DNA of 64,000 nt from Phorcus lineatus (lineage: Eukaryota > Mollusca > Gastropoda > Trochida > Trochidae): the NCBI GenBank assembly GCA_921293015.1, contig OV121082.1, forward strand, positions 21,865,748 through 21,929,747. Direction: 5' to 3'. A program made the translations under genes and the position numbers. Within the stretch, counting starts at the first letter, position 1, and each line of letters starts with the position of its first letter. Below, one piece after another: positions 23,000-36,090 of this stretch. The notes beneath the pieces are model-generated. The model was not told where the DNA came from. It saw only the letters and a list, made by a program, of their open reading frames with translations, and searched no databases.

Positions 23000-25070
23000 A
23001 GAGATACATGTTCATTCTCTCCCCCTATTCTTATAGGTTGGCATGTGTGGCCTAAAGCTGAAGTACGCACGCAGGGTTGGAATACACCTAACATTTCCAA
23101 AATTATTAGTTTGGTAGATTTTTAAACTGTTTTCTGAAGTCTATGTAAGACCAAACCGATAGTCAGATCAATATTTTGGTTTCCAATGACAATTGTTATT
23201 TGGGAAGGCAAACTGTTTGATGACGACATGTTTGCTTGGAAATTTTGTCAGTTTTAACAAATTTTGTGCCACAAATCAACATTTAAGTGCTTTTTACCCT
23301 TTCAAAAACTTCATAATATATTCCAAAGTGCCTAAAGATGCAAAGACTTAAATCTATTACAAGCTTACACTCATCCTGATTTACTAGTTAAAGTTTTGTG
23401 CGAGTGCGTATCTTTACCTTCCGTGTATCTGTACCCGACACGGCTGTACCTTGAGATTGTGAAAAGTGGCTGATAATCTGTAAGTCAGACATTTTGAAGA
23501 TCAATCAGGGGCAGTGAATTCAAGAAAACATATTTCTGACTCAAAGTCCCAGGTGTCATATAGTGTAGAGTGTGAGAACGCTGAGCCCTTAGTCAGCGAG
23601 GATGCACATGTAGTAAAATGACCAATGTTAGTGTGGACAACAAATGTGGACCACCACTTCTTCCTCCGTTATAAGAATACTGCCAATGTAAAACCTCAGT
23701 CAATGCCTGTGATACAGAAAGAAATTGTGTTTTTTTTACCGTTTCCATCTTCCCACGCATTGCATATATTTGCACCAGCCCCAATGCCTTGCTAAGATAG
23801 GCTTTGTCGAATAAAACACCTATTCACCCATAGTTAATTTAATTGGGATTTTCATCAGGAATAAAATTACATCATAAGATTTACTTGTTATCTTAGATAT
23901 ACAAGTCAAATGAATATTCCTGTATTCTAGATATGTCAATACAGAAAATATATTTCAACAAATATATTTTTCATAAAAGGATTCTGATTTTCTATATTAA
24001 CCCCTTATATTTAAGGGGGTTAAAAATACATGTTATTCAGTCAAGGGTTACAACAGCCTCAAGAAATATATCCAGTTGCATGATCTTAAATTGTAATTGC
24101 CTATTAAGTGTTTTGTGCAACTAATAAACGTTTTATAAAATATTCCAATTTTCTTTGATTTTTCATATTTTTTACCAAAAAACAGGTATGATGTTCAGCC
24201 ATGAGCATAAATCACCCTTAAAAGTATGTAATATTGCATGACCTATAATTCTAATCATTACAACATTTTATTTTTCAATATAAACACTTCTCATAAATTA
24301 TTCCAATTTTCTTTCATTTTTTATGCGTTTTCACCCCAAAACAGACATGGCGTTAAACCTACAATGGAAATGAACTTAGGAATTATGTAATGTTGTATGA
24401 TCTATCATTCTAGCCAATTCAAAAGCTTCTCCCGCAATACATATATTTTTGAATAAATAATTCCTAATTTCCTTGATTGTTTAAGGTTTTTGCCCCAAAA
24501 ATGCATGTTGCCCATGGTTGATTTTGGTTGGGTTTTTCATGGTTCATCAGCACTGCTATAGGGGCCATTTAAAAACAAAATTTGTCTGTTATCGAAAATG
24601 TCCGGATTTTTCATGATTTCTACTGGCCTATATATAGAGTTTAAGGTGTTGATTAATCAATTACAAGATGTTTAATTTGACTCATAAACGATTGCGTGTG
24701 TTCTAAATTAAATGACAGCTGATCATTAATGAAAAGAAGTTTCAAGAATTACGCTTGAGTCTCTGGCGCTAGCCCCGTTGTCCCGTTTTCGATAATAAAT
24801 TAAAACGCATGTCTTTTTCTTGTCTCCATATCAACAATAAGATGATGATTTTGAGAGACAACCACAACTTCCGGATAAAATAACATAATTTATTAGGTTT
24901 GACTAATTTTTACTCCAACAACAAACTCTGTGTCGTACCAACAAGAAAATGGTCAATTATTTCAATAAGTAAAAAAAAAGTTTAAACGAGTGACAGTTGC
25001 AAGTAGTTTCAATCGTTCAAATAAGATAAAATCGCTTTTCATTCGCAAATTAACCAAGTAAGCAGAGATT
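23000..25070. other. Gene-free stretch
   Basis: No coding or repeat structure beyond a small hairpin AACCCCTTATATTTAAGGGGGTT at 24000-24022. TGTCGGGTA(G/C)AG near 22977 and its inverse near 23428 hint at degenerate element ends but are too short to call. Confidence 0.4.
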
Positions 25071-25078
25071 TGAAGACA

Positions 25079-25470
25079 GGAAAAATCGAAATAGCGTCGA
25101 CACGAAGATGCGAAATAGCGAAACAGCGAACACGCGAAATAGCGAAACAGCGAACACGCGAAATAGCGAAACAGCGAACACGCGAAATAGCGAAACAGCG
25201 AAATAGCGAAGTAGCGATGCGAAATAGCGAAAGAGCGATGCGAAATAGCGAAAGAGCGATGCGAATTAGCGAAAGGGCGATGCGAAGTAGCGATGCGAAG
25301 TAACGAAGGCACGATGCACTTTTGCTTCGCTACTTCGCATCGCATCTTCGCTACTTCGCATCGCACCTTCGCTATTTCGCATCGCTATTTCGCTATTTCG
25401 CATCGCTATTTCGCTATTTCGCCCTAGCACGAAATAGCGAAGACGCGAATGGCAGAAATCAGCCACCATA
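25079..25470. mobile_element. Foldback element, copy B (both arms, right terminus, left end lost)
   Basis: It begins with GCGAAATAGCGAAACAGCGA and AACACGC units on the plus strand, then GATGCGAAATAGCGAAAGAGC units. The loop GCACTTTTGC lies at 25317-25326, followed by the reverse-complement arm (TTCGCTATTTCGCATCGC). It closes CGAATGGCAGAAATCAGCCA...CCATA, the exact inverse of the left terminus of copy A. The loop has the same orientation as in copy A, so the two copies are complementary partial versions of one symmetrical element. ORFs here are low-complexity artefacts. Confidence 0.7.
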
Positions 25471-25560
25471 AATAATACTAGCATCCGTGATAAAAGTGAA
25501 ATACCCTTGAAAGCTTTATATCCCAAATCGCCTCACCTCAAACAAGAGAGCTTCACCGAT
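25471..25560 (+). mobile_element. SINE 3' half next to foldback copy B
   Basis: AATAATACTAGCATCC, TGAAATACCCTTGAAAGC and CGCCTCACCTCA align with the tail of the minus-strand SINE at 42.84-43.1 kb read in reverse. The half starts exactly at AATAAT, directly after the foldback terminus CCACCATA. The tRNA head half is absent. Confidence 0.6.
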
Positions 25561-25799
25561 CAAAGGCCAGACAGAACGAAACACACGTCCGTCACGAGCT
25601 GCACGTGCAGTTTACACGATCTTTGCAGATAAGGATAGGTTTGTTTTGACTATAACAAGCCTTTGATTTCTTGAAATAAACAACATCGTGAAAAGCTGTC
25701 CACGCAAGAGCACATGTCCATTTCACCCCGACTAAGTGACTGATGCTGCATGACCGCGGGCGAAGAACGTCCATATTAGCGAAGCGATGCCGTGATGAC

Positions 25800-26270
25800 T
25801 TTCTGAGTCGAAACCGGACGGTATGAAAACCTGCATTTTAATCACAGATATTGTTTTAATTGTAGTGATATTGTAGAAGATGAAATGCACGTTTTATTGT
25901 TTTGCCCTTTATATCAATCTGTTAGAGATGAATTATTTGTTTCTTCTTTTAATAAGCTAGAAGGTTTTAATCTGCTACCGCCAAACGAACAGTTTCATGC
26001 CATACTCAACAATCCCGTTTTAACTTTTGATAGTGCCAAAGCCTGCAATAGTATTCTTCTTTTACGTCGTAATCTTTTACATGGATAATTTATGCAATAT
26101 TTCAGCTTACTTTTATTGATGTACATGCTTTTACTCTATATTCAACATATTTTATGTTTTACAAATTGACACAGTGTCTCTCATAAATCGCTGAGCGATT
26201 GGTTGTATATACACAAGCGAGACAAAAATAAAACAACCTGACTGTCTGCCTGTCTGTCTTCTGAGGAGAT
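25800..26270 (+). mobile_element. LINE 3' end (5'-truncated): RT C-terminus and 3' UTR
   Basis: From about 25800 the frame reads ETGRYENLHFNHRYCFNCSD, then EDEMHVLLFCPLYQSVRDEL, and ends at a stop after NLLHG at 26088. This is the C-terminal zinc-knuckle-like segment (CxxC...EDExH...CP) of Jockey/CR1/L2-type LINE proteins. The 3' UTR has a hairpin AATCGC-TGA-GCGATT (26186-26200) and ends with AATAAA and CTGTCTGCCTGTCTGTCT. The copy is a typical dead 5' truncation of about 470 bp; a TGA lies just upstream of the retained frame. Confidence 0.75.
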
Positions 26271-26382
26271 AATATCATTGAGTAAAGAAACTGCTTATCA
26301 GTGATATTCGAAATAAATCAATATTGTTGGGGACATCAAAACAGTCTGTGGATTTTGTTCAGGTAGAAAATGTAATATACCA

Positions 26383-26500
26383 GGCCCTGTATTTTCGAAG
26401 CTGTCTTAGTGCTAATTAGGGTAGTCGTAAATACTAGATGTTAACATTTGCGTACGATTATCGTGGCACTAGCACTAAAAGAGCTTCGAAAATCGTGGCC
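26383..26500. mobile_element. Palindromic MITE, 118 bp
   Basis: The ends GGCCCTGTATTTTCGAAGCT and AGCTTCGAAAATCGTGGCC are near-perfect inverse copies, with inner CTTAGTGCTA/TAGCACTAA also inverted. The GGCC...TTTCGAAGCTCTCTTAG(C/T)GCTA pattern is, from memory, a widespread MITE of marine invertebrates. Target duplication is unclear. Confidence 0.7.
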
Positions 26501-27524
26501 AATCTTTATTAAATCATTCTATGGGACATTTATTACGTCTTCTATTCTATTCTTCTTATTCTATTCTTTATTTAATTCAGAAACTTTCCAAATGTAAAAT
26601 AATTAAGTACAATGATAAAATCAGAGCATTTTAAAAAAACATGATCTCAATCCCTAAATAGCTTGGCAGTTTGCAGCTTAAAGCCGCGTATGTGACGTCA
26701 AAGAATAGTGAAGTCACTATCAGAGAGAAACGGTACAGTAAAGTCAAGTCATAATAAATGTAAACTTCACGAGGGTTCATGTTGAACCCCATAGGAGGAA
26801 CTCGACGATATTTATTCTTAAAAGAGTAATTTCAATCTATATTCATACGAACATAATATTATATGAAATTACGATTCAGAAACATGGTCAATTTATTAGA
26901 CACTTTGATATTGTGATCAATATTAACAATAGTTCATTTCCAAATTCGAGATTGCCTTGCTAAGTTGGTGGTTAGTTGCTGGTACAGTCAATGTTGGCGG
27001 TGTTATCACAATATGACGTTGTGGGTTACTCGACCCGAAAAATGCCATGAGTTGTACTATTGCAGATGTTACATTGTTCAATGTTAACTTTTTTCCCTAT
27101 GAAAATCGCACCTATCTCTAAAACATTATTATATAGATAACTATTTCTTATTGTAAAATAGTTTGTCTCTCTAGTTTTTTGTCAATTAATTCTTTGAAAA
27201 CGTATATTTGATAAAACAGATGTGGTTTGATCCTTAATTCGGTTCTAGGTTGCGATTTTTAGCCATTGTCATCTGAATTTGAAACATTTTCTTCAAATAC
27301 ATAGAAATGTATATGCATGTGTCCCTTTCACTAACAGTACATTTTCACCCAAAGCTTTCGTAACGTTATCCTTATTGTTCAAACTTCTAAGTGTATAAAA
27401 TATTGATACATGTATTTTCTCTGTTTGTTGTAACGGTTGCAAGTCAATGATCATTGGTTGACATTGCATGGCGAGCGTATTGTTGCATGCCTACATAACC
27501 GGTCGATAAGCGAGTTTTGATATA

Positions 27525-28030
<506 letters not shown>

Positions 28031-29639
28031 TTAAGCTTCTTTATGAAATGAACTCTTTTCATAATAATTTATAATCTGTAAAATTAAATAGAAAATCTTC
28101 AAGTTACTGCTGTTATGTCAATCGGTATCTGGAACCCTGAAATATTTTCAGACATGATTTATCTTAAGAAAGGATGATAATTGTACTTATAATTGTTTTC
28201 TTTCACATCTCAACTAGTTGAAAAAATTTTGGGGATGCATATCAAAATAATGATGAATAAAAAAGGCTATATATAGGTTTTGTTCACTAACTTTGATACA
28301 CTAATTGTACATATCCTATTCAAAGGCACGGGTCTTGTGTAATGTTACACAACACGTACTTGTCAACAGTAACGTTCGTGAGTGACAGATATTCTCTGAT
28401 TGTAACACATGTCATGCTATAACTTCCTGGAATGTCATATGTGAAATACCTCATAACTCATAACTCAAAGGAATTATTAATATTATGTTTTCGAAACCAC
28501 AAGGTTAGGTTGATGCAATTGAAAGGCAGTCATCGTGTAAAAGGTTACATGTCTTGTCGAAAGTTACGTAAATAGCTTGCAGATTTCCCAAGATTGATAT
28601 GTCTGATGGTCAGATTTATAGGAATGTCTTGTATGAAGCTTCATGGGTTATATGATACGAAACAAAACAGTAGTTAGTGTTCACACAGTTTGCCGCCAGT
28701 CATTTAAAGGCTACGTTAAGGTTTAAGTTACAGCCAAACTGTCATATAACTCCATTCAATGGAGTGACCTAAATTGTCCATTTTGTTCAGGTGAAGATTA
28801 TACAAAGAGGATACTTAAATACCTTCCATTGAATATTATTCTTAATAAACGATCGCGAGTTAATGATTAAGTATAAAACGAGCCTCGTGCTTTAACTATA
28901 ATAGTTCAGGGCAAAACTATACTTTATTACAAAACACATTGGGGTAGAGCGAACTTTATTTCTTAAATAAATATTACACTGCAGTACGGACGATTATAAT
29001 GACATTTATCACATGTGTGAATTCATACTTGAAGAAAACTAATACAAATGGCAATATCACAGGACATTATCAATAAACAGCAAAATATTGTAGTCTGCGC
29101 ATTTTCTTTTTCGGTGTTAATTCTTTTTGTGATATTTGTAAAAATGTTGAGTGGGACATGTGAACATGTGTCTGAATATGAGAATGACTGCAGTAAAACT
29201 GTATAATAAAACAAACAAACATATGACTACTAAAGAGCCGTTATCATCATAGAATAGTAGGCCTATTACCAATGAAAATTCTTCGTCTTGGAAGCTACCT
29301 TTTTCAATTTGTCAATTATTACCCTGAACATCGTAAACTCCTTATAAATTGTTAACAGAAAAGATTTTAAAACCTTTTTTAATTATATATTCTTCTACTA
29401 AATTAAATATTTTGATATTTTTAAAGATTATTTTTACATTTAATGAGCAAAAGATCTAGAATTATTAAGCAAAAGCTAGCTTCGTTCTTTTCCGTGACAA
29501 AAATGTTCTAAAACGACTGCTTCCATATGTTTGAAAAATAGGAATCATCCATATAACATATATGCGTTTGATTGGAATATCAGATAGTGGACGGAGCTGA
29601 ATATGGTTATGGCCTTGAAAAAATATTTCCATGACTACA

Positions 29640-31110
29640 ATCTGTCTGTACCAGCCCGCGGGAATTCAGCTCGCTGATTACATTGAAAATGATTGAAAAT
29701 CGTGACTGTATTTATGATTAAAATCATTTCGTGACCAAAATCACTATGTAACAGTACATTTGAATAACATCGTTTCATAATGTTCCACTTTTACGACGAT
29801 TAATACCCATCAAATCAAAAGTCAACCAAAATCAATTTATATTAATGAAAAGTACAGTTATGAAGAATGACCTTATTTATATCTTCAAAGTTTCATCAGA
29901 TTGCAAATGTTAGAATGAATCATATAAGAATAATGCTGTTACATTGCAGGAATATTGGAAACATTTCAAAGAATTGAAATTACGGCATTTCTCGATTCTA
30001 ATTCTGATACAAAAAGTATTGATTCTACGCTGTGATCACAGGAAAAAATTGAAGTCGATATTACAAGATATCAAGTTTTGGTTTCCTTTCATGTGTTTTA
30101 AAATTGATTTTACTTCTCTCGCGGATAACGCCAAATCTCTTAATCTGTTTGCTTTGTTATTTGACCTCACATTGCTTTACACAAGATTGATCCTATGAAC
30201 CATGAATAAGTGAATTCATAAATGCATGAAAGTAATCTTCGCTCACGTCAAAATCCTTAATAAGTCTCATGTATTGGTATATGAAGCGTGTTTTGGTACG
30301 TGAAGCATGTGTTGGTACGTGAAGCGTGTTTTGGTACGTGAAGCATGTATTGGTATGTGAACTGGCAAAATGAATGTTAAGGATGATCACCCGATTCTAA
30401 GTTCAAACATTACTTCAAGCTAAAGCATCATAGACAAAATAAAACGAAATCCTGAAACAGCTTCAAGATAAATTCGCCTTGCCTAGAAAATTATCAGTTA
30501 TGAACAGTTATACCTGACAATATGTTTTTCACGTGATATGTAATGAAGAGTTGCCTGAACTATAAAGTTATGGAGAAGCTATAATTCAGTCTAGTTGAAA
30601 CTAGATATTATATCTAAAGGCAAAAATTCACAATATATGAATTATAAAGTTGTTATCTTATTTTGTATCACTTTTAAATGTCCTTCAAAGATGTAATATT
30701 GTAATAACGGATTATTAGAGCTGGTTTTAATTAGATTGTTGATAATGTTGCTTGAATGATATGGTTATTGATTCATCACATTGCAATATCCGTTCGTTTT
30801 ATGCACACATAGTAACTAAAACTTTAACCACGCAAAAATACTTAACGGAAGGAATATAATACGCAGCAACAAAATGGTCTTAAGTAATATTACTTAGAAG
30901 CAATTTATTTTCGAAAGTGAATCACTTTTAGTTAAAGACTGGCTCTGATGTTCAGTGATTGCTTCAACACTGTTAAAAGAGGTCAGCTTAAATGTACAAC
31001 CTCACGTAGATCTTAAATTAATGTGAAGGGTAGGGACGTATTGAAATGTACATTGACACGCTATCAGGCAATCTATTGCTCCACGAATCTATCGGCTTTT
31101 CCCAAATAGA
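29640..31110. repeat. Old segmental duplication, copy 1
   Basis: GGGAATTCAGC...CTGATTACAT, AAAATCGTGACTGT, TCGCGGAT(A)A(T)CGCCAAATCTC, GATTGCTTCAACACTGTTAA and GAAATGTACATTGACACGC occur in this order and recur at 32.6-33.86 kb. Between these islands the copies have diverged and differ in length (offset 3.0 kb at the start, 2.74 kb at the end). No gene was recognised in either copy. Confidence 0.55.
30271..30362. repeat. 19-bp tandem repeat, ~4.9 units
   Basis: Units of GTTTTGGTACGTGAAGCAT/G start at 30271, 30290, 30309, 30328 and 30347. Copies 2-4 are nearly identical. There are no spacers, so it is not a CRISPR. Confidence 0.85.
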
Positions 31111-32619
31111 AGTATGGAATTTTTTTCAAGAAGATCAAGCCAATATCTGTTCTCATTTTGATTGGCCTGTAAGTCTGCATCCGAAAAGCATGTTCACCCT
31201 CTCTTGTACGTTAGTTGATGTATCATCATATTTAAATATAATTTATTATATCTGTCACGTATCATAGTCGCAAATCTAGTCTTATCCATTTGCGTTTTCG
31301 TTGCGGAAGGAGAGATAATGTTTGATAAATTTTCATTTCATTTCAAAATTAATGCATATAAAAATACACTATTCAGGAGACTAATTCAATGTAATGTGTA
31401 AAGATTTTAACAGCATTGTCGTTGTTTGTAAATGATCAAAATTCTTTTAAAGCAAAGTAAGGCGATTTTTTATTTATTTCATGGTTTACGGATCCGCCGA
31501 CCCTCATAACGAGAAAATCTGAAAAAAATTAAAATTTTCAAAAAGTCAGTATTATTTCACCGCCGACTGTTACATTTGTTGATCAGAAATATAATAATTG
31601 TGCCAAGCAAGGGTTTTTTGGGGAGTTTTTTCGACCACCGACTGTGGATTTCCATGAAATATTTCCGTAAACCAATTAATAAAAAAAATGGCCTAAACAA
31701 AGTAATGCGAATCCCACGGCTATATTTGCAAATTCTCAATACATCATATATAAACATCGAGTTGTTTATGAGAAATCCTAAAGATTCCCATTATAAGCAA
31801 AGTCGAGGCTATAAACACGATCATGAACTGTGTAATTTGAGCCTTTATGTGACACATAATTATTAGGTTCTCATCCTATTGTGAAGCCATTTCATTCCTG
31901 AAGCATCATGGGAATATTACAGATTATCTATAATAAATGGTAGACTAAATCTGCATCATAAATCCCGTTTAGCCACTTGTATATCGATAAGTTTTATATT
32001 CTCAAACTTCTTGATTTCTCATGTAAAAGTCTCACCAGTGGTAGAAATTGTGAAACTTTTCTTTTATGATAAGGAATAAGGGACACATTTTCTAAAATTT
32101 ATTCAATTTAATGTTGAAATTCAAAATTACATACTTGATAATAAAAAGAAAAAATGTTGAAATTGAGGGAGATAAAAAGATTATATCCTGATCATTGGTA
32201 TGAATTCCTGATAGGGCACTTATTTGTTTCATCTATTGGTTTTCAAAAAAACGATTGATATAGTTTTTGCCTTGCTACGCAACTACACAATTTACAAAAA
32301 ACCATGATATCCACATTAAGGTTTACATGCAGGTTTACAAACATTTGGGATTCAGCTATGCATTAATTTTGTATATGACAAGACAATAGCAGTGACACTG
32401 AAAAATAATAGAGCATTCAGTCAAAATACTTACATTGTTCATATTTAATGATTGTAATATCCCTTCTTTTAAAATTTTATTATTTTTAATTTCTTGATTG
32501 ATTTGTTCCCAAATGTTACATAGTCAATGATATACAACATACAGAGCTGTACAAATTCTTTCAACATGTAAGTCAGTCTTATCAGAAGAAGGTGAATAAA
32601 AGCCCTTATATTTCAATAA

Positions 32620-33860
32620 ATACGTTTAGCCCGGGACATCTCAGGGGAATTCAGCAGCCTGATTACATCTGAGAAAATCGTGACTGTTTTACTTATTTGA
32701 ACTCATTATGTGACCATAATCGCACTGTAATGATATGATGATTTATTGCAAATAACGGCTTTTCGAAAAGTTTGCTTTTGAGTATCAGTACCTAGTACAT
32801 GAAAAGTGCAAACACAGGAATATGCTTATATTTCTCAAAAGTTGTAACAAATTGCCTTTTATAACCAACCAATCAATAACTTTACTATTCTAACGTGCAG
32901 TTGTCCGAGAACTGAATAAATTCCAAAGAATAGCTTTAAATGGCAAATTGCTTTTCTTATCATACCTGTACATGGTTATGAAAGGAAAATCACAAGGGTC
33001 TGTGATACAAGAGGAACATATTTATTTCATGTTAGTTTTCATTCATCTTTTAAAAATCCGATGTTTTTGCTTTCGCGGATTATCGCCAAATCTCACAATC
33101 AGGATTTCTATACACACGATGAAGCCATCGAACTGTGAATCGTGAGGTCAAAGAACCGTGACGGAATGTTTCGTCAAGGTGACGCTGATTAATAACTTTC
33201 TTGTTTTGGAATGGAAAGCAGCCAGAATATAGATTACATACATGTATTTATAGTCTATAGATGAAGATATAGAAGTATTGATGAATATCCGATTGGATGA
33301 TGATGGCACATACAAATCTGAATTCAGCTTAAAGAAAGTTAAGTACATCTTTTTCATACTTTTATATTCAAGCGTTAAAAAAATCAAAACCTCTGCCTAG
33401 CAAAACAGTACTGAAATTTTGAAGTTGCTATTACAGCGATAGTTATTCTTGAATGTCTGCTTTTTACGCAAATTTACAATTATTGATATACAAAATTGCA
33501 AACTCATGCTTTTTATTTTCTTTTTAACGCACTAAACAGAGACCAGTTCTAATCACTCTTTAATATTCTCCGGAGGAAATGTAATCTATAGCAAGACAAT
33601 TTTCTTAAGTAACATTACTCAATAGCAAAAGGATTTTGGATATTTTCTTTTGTAAATTACCTTGGGTAATGTATTGCTTTTGCTATTCAGTAATTGCTTC
33701 AACGCTGTTAAAAGCAGGTCAGCTGAAATGTACGACCTCAAATACATCTCAAACTAATATAATGGATAGGAACGTACTGAAATGTACATTGACACGCCAT
33801 CCTACAATACATTGCTCCTTCAGTCTATCAGCATCGTATATATACAAGAAAAGTATATTT
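32620..33860. repeat. Old segmental duplication, copy 2
   Basis: It carries the islands of copy 1 in the same order: AGGGGAATTCAGCAGCCTGA at 32646, CGCGGATTATCGCCAAATCTC near 33075, TAATTGCTTCAACGCTGTTA near 33690 and GAAATGTACATTGACACGCC at 33779. The conserved islands may be constrained, either as regulatory DNA or short exons. Confidence 0.55.
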
Positions 33861-33869
33861 TTCCATTAC

Positions 33870-35437
33870 ATGCCAACCGCAACCCAAAAGTTCTTTCAGC
33901 GTTGAAGTGGGTTAGCTGAAAAATCAAATGATTGAGAATGACTTTGGTCATTGGATGCAATATGAATATGTTTGACAGGTTTCAATTTAATAAAAGATAT
34001 ATACTTTTGATAAAATTCTTGATATACCATGATGCAAAGCTCTAATTTGAATTTCTTGATTTATTAAAAATTTTAATTTTGAAAAATTTTAGAAAGAAAA
34101 AAATGTCACTATCAAAGTTTAATGTATATGTTTTTCTAGGTTACTAAATATTCTGTGAATATTGTTCAAATATTTAATAAGTGATTGGCAAATTTCTATT
34201 TTTGGGAGCACAAAATAATGTTTATCCTTTTAATATTAAGACTAGAAAGATCCACTTATCTGTATCAACTTAAGAAATCCAAACATTTCAAAAATGTTTT
34301 TTTAGGACCACGATGTAGGTCACTCGGTTGATGAAAGGGATTTAATTCATTTCGATAAAAACATTAAACATTATACTGGATAATGATAACCAAAATAAGT
34401 TTGTGAATGTTATGTTAATTAAGAACATTCAATAGTTTAGTGGTTCATTTGATGTTTATTCGTCAAACATTCTAGAAATGTTAGAGGAACTGTGAAATAA
34501 AGGGGAATGAGGTGTTCTTTAAGATGACAAACGGTTCAGTATTTCACTCACTGAACCAGATTTGTCCTGTTTCTGTAAATTAATTTCTGTAATTAAATGC
34601 ACATTAGTATCTGTTTTATCTAAAAACTTTATTTCACGAAAACAAAAATGTTTCCAATGTCAAGATAATGCTTTTCAATCAAAAGAAGTCGTTCGGAGGG
34701 AAACGTACCATATTCATTTTGAATCCATTTCTCAATCACTAATGATTAGAACGTGATCACACAAAAATGGCCACCAAGATTTATGCTCGATACTTGATCA
34801 TTTCTGCAACGGCTACGGATGAAGGGATTGATAAATACAATGTTTGACTCTTTTAAGGTAAAACATTGGCCATATGACTAATGTTTTTGGGAGACATTTG
34901 AAGAAATAAACTTTTCAAAAACGCGCTACTGCCCCTTTAAACAGATAATGCTAAGGATAATCTTTGAACTGTTGATTTAAGCGAAAACATTTCTAAGAAT
35001 TAAACTGATTAAAGTGTTTTCACAATATTAAGAAAAGCAGTTAAACTTGGATCCAATAATACATTCGTTAATCTCACTGACCACAATAACATCTTGAGGT
35101 AATATCGCCTACCAGCTATTACGAATCCATGTATGGAATTAAAAGGGAACAATGTCATTTGAGCTTTCTACCAAGGACCATCAGATGTATTCCTCAGTTT
35201 AACAATGATGGTGAAAACAATCTGATTATGATAAATGATCTCTTTATAAAAAAATTCTGTTGAATCCTTCCGGGATCGTTTCATGTTCCTAATTCTCGAG
35301 ATTTAATTTTCGAAAGAGACTTTTACTTGGGTTTCCTGTGAAAGAACACAGAAAAATAATGAGAAACGTTTTCAAATTCCTTCAAGGCCATTTAAACCTA
35401 AGGATGCTATGGTTCAGTAGAGATAATGTTCTAAGAC
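33870..35437. other. Gene-free stretch left of the DIRS element
   Basis: AT-rich intergenic sequence. ACGCGCTACTGCCCCTTTAA near 34921 resembles old repeat debris, but no element could be delimited. Confidence 0.5.
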
Positions 35438-35593
35438 CATTATTTTCCATAAGCCTTCGGCTTACGCATATCAATCTAGCATGTTGCTCCATGTTCCGTT
35501 ATTGACGCTATTTAAAGAAATTTCTTGCCCATCACGTGCATCACGTGATCCTGCCTGCGCACACGCACGGAAGTACGGCGCCATATTACCATT
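35438..35593 (+). repeat. DIRS left inverted terminal repeat
   Basis: It begins CATTATTTTCCATAAGCC and ends GGCGCCATATTACCATT. Most of it is an exact inverse of 40334-40484, including CATCACGTGCATCACGTG and GCGCACACGCACGGAAG. The outermost ~30 bp differ between the two ends, as is usual in DIRS, because they are copied from the internal complementary region. Confidence 0.85.
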
Positions 35594-36090
35594 CGTGTTC
35601 TAGCGTTCCGACTGATTAGACGCTTTCTTCTCGAGTTGACATCGGTCTTGTTCTTGGTTGAAGGTAAGCAAAGATAAATTAATTATTTCTGGTAACGACT
35701 GTGGCTTAGAACGTGGTTCAAGCACCCTTTCACAGTCAGAAGTCGTATGTCTGCTAGGAACGTGGTTCCAGTATTTTGCTAACGTAGTTTTGTAATTTTG
35801 ATAATTTTGTAGTGGCGTTCGTAACAACGTGGTTAACCTTTGATTCTTTTTGCATTCTTTCACTGGAACACTTCGAGAACGTAGTTCCGAAGGTCTTTTC
35901 TCACAAAACTTCGTAAACATTTGGTATTTCGAATATAGAATTATTTTAAGTTTACACCGTGAACGTAGTTCCGGTAGCTGAAATACTAGTACCACTTGCA
36001 CTTTGTTGGCGTGCATTAATACCTTTCCTCGGGTCCTATTGTGGCGGGGATTATTTCGTTTTTGACTAAATTCTACTTTTTGTTCTAGAC

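Noticed and set aside
24962-25526. ORFs with repeated MRNSE or FAISHR motifs, also at 17442-17775
   Set aside because: These are translations of the foldback array in several frames and strands at once, not genes.
35600-36016. 138-codon minus-strand ORF in the DIRS leader
   Set aside because: Antisense to the DIRS leader; its length follows from the repeated AACGT(A/G)GTTCC motif, and there is no family match.
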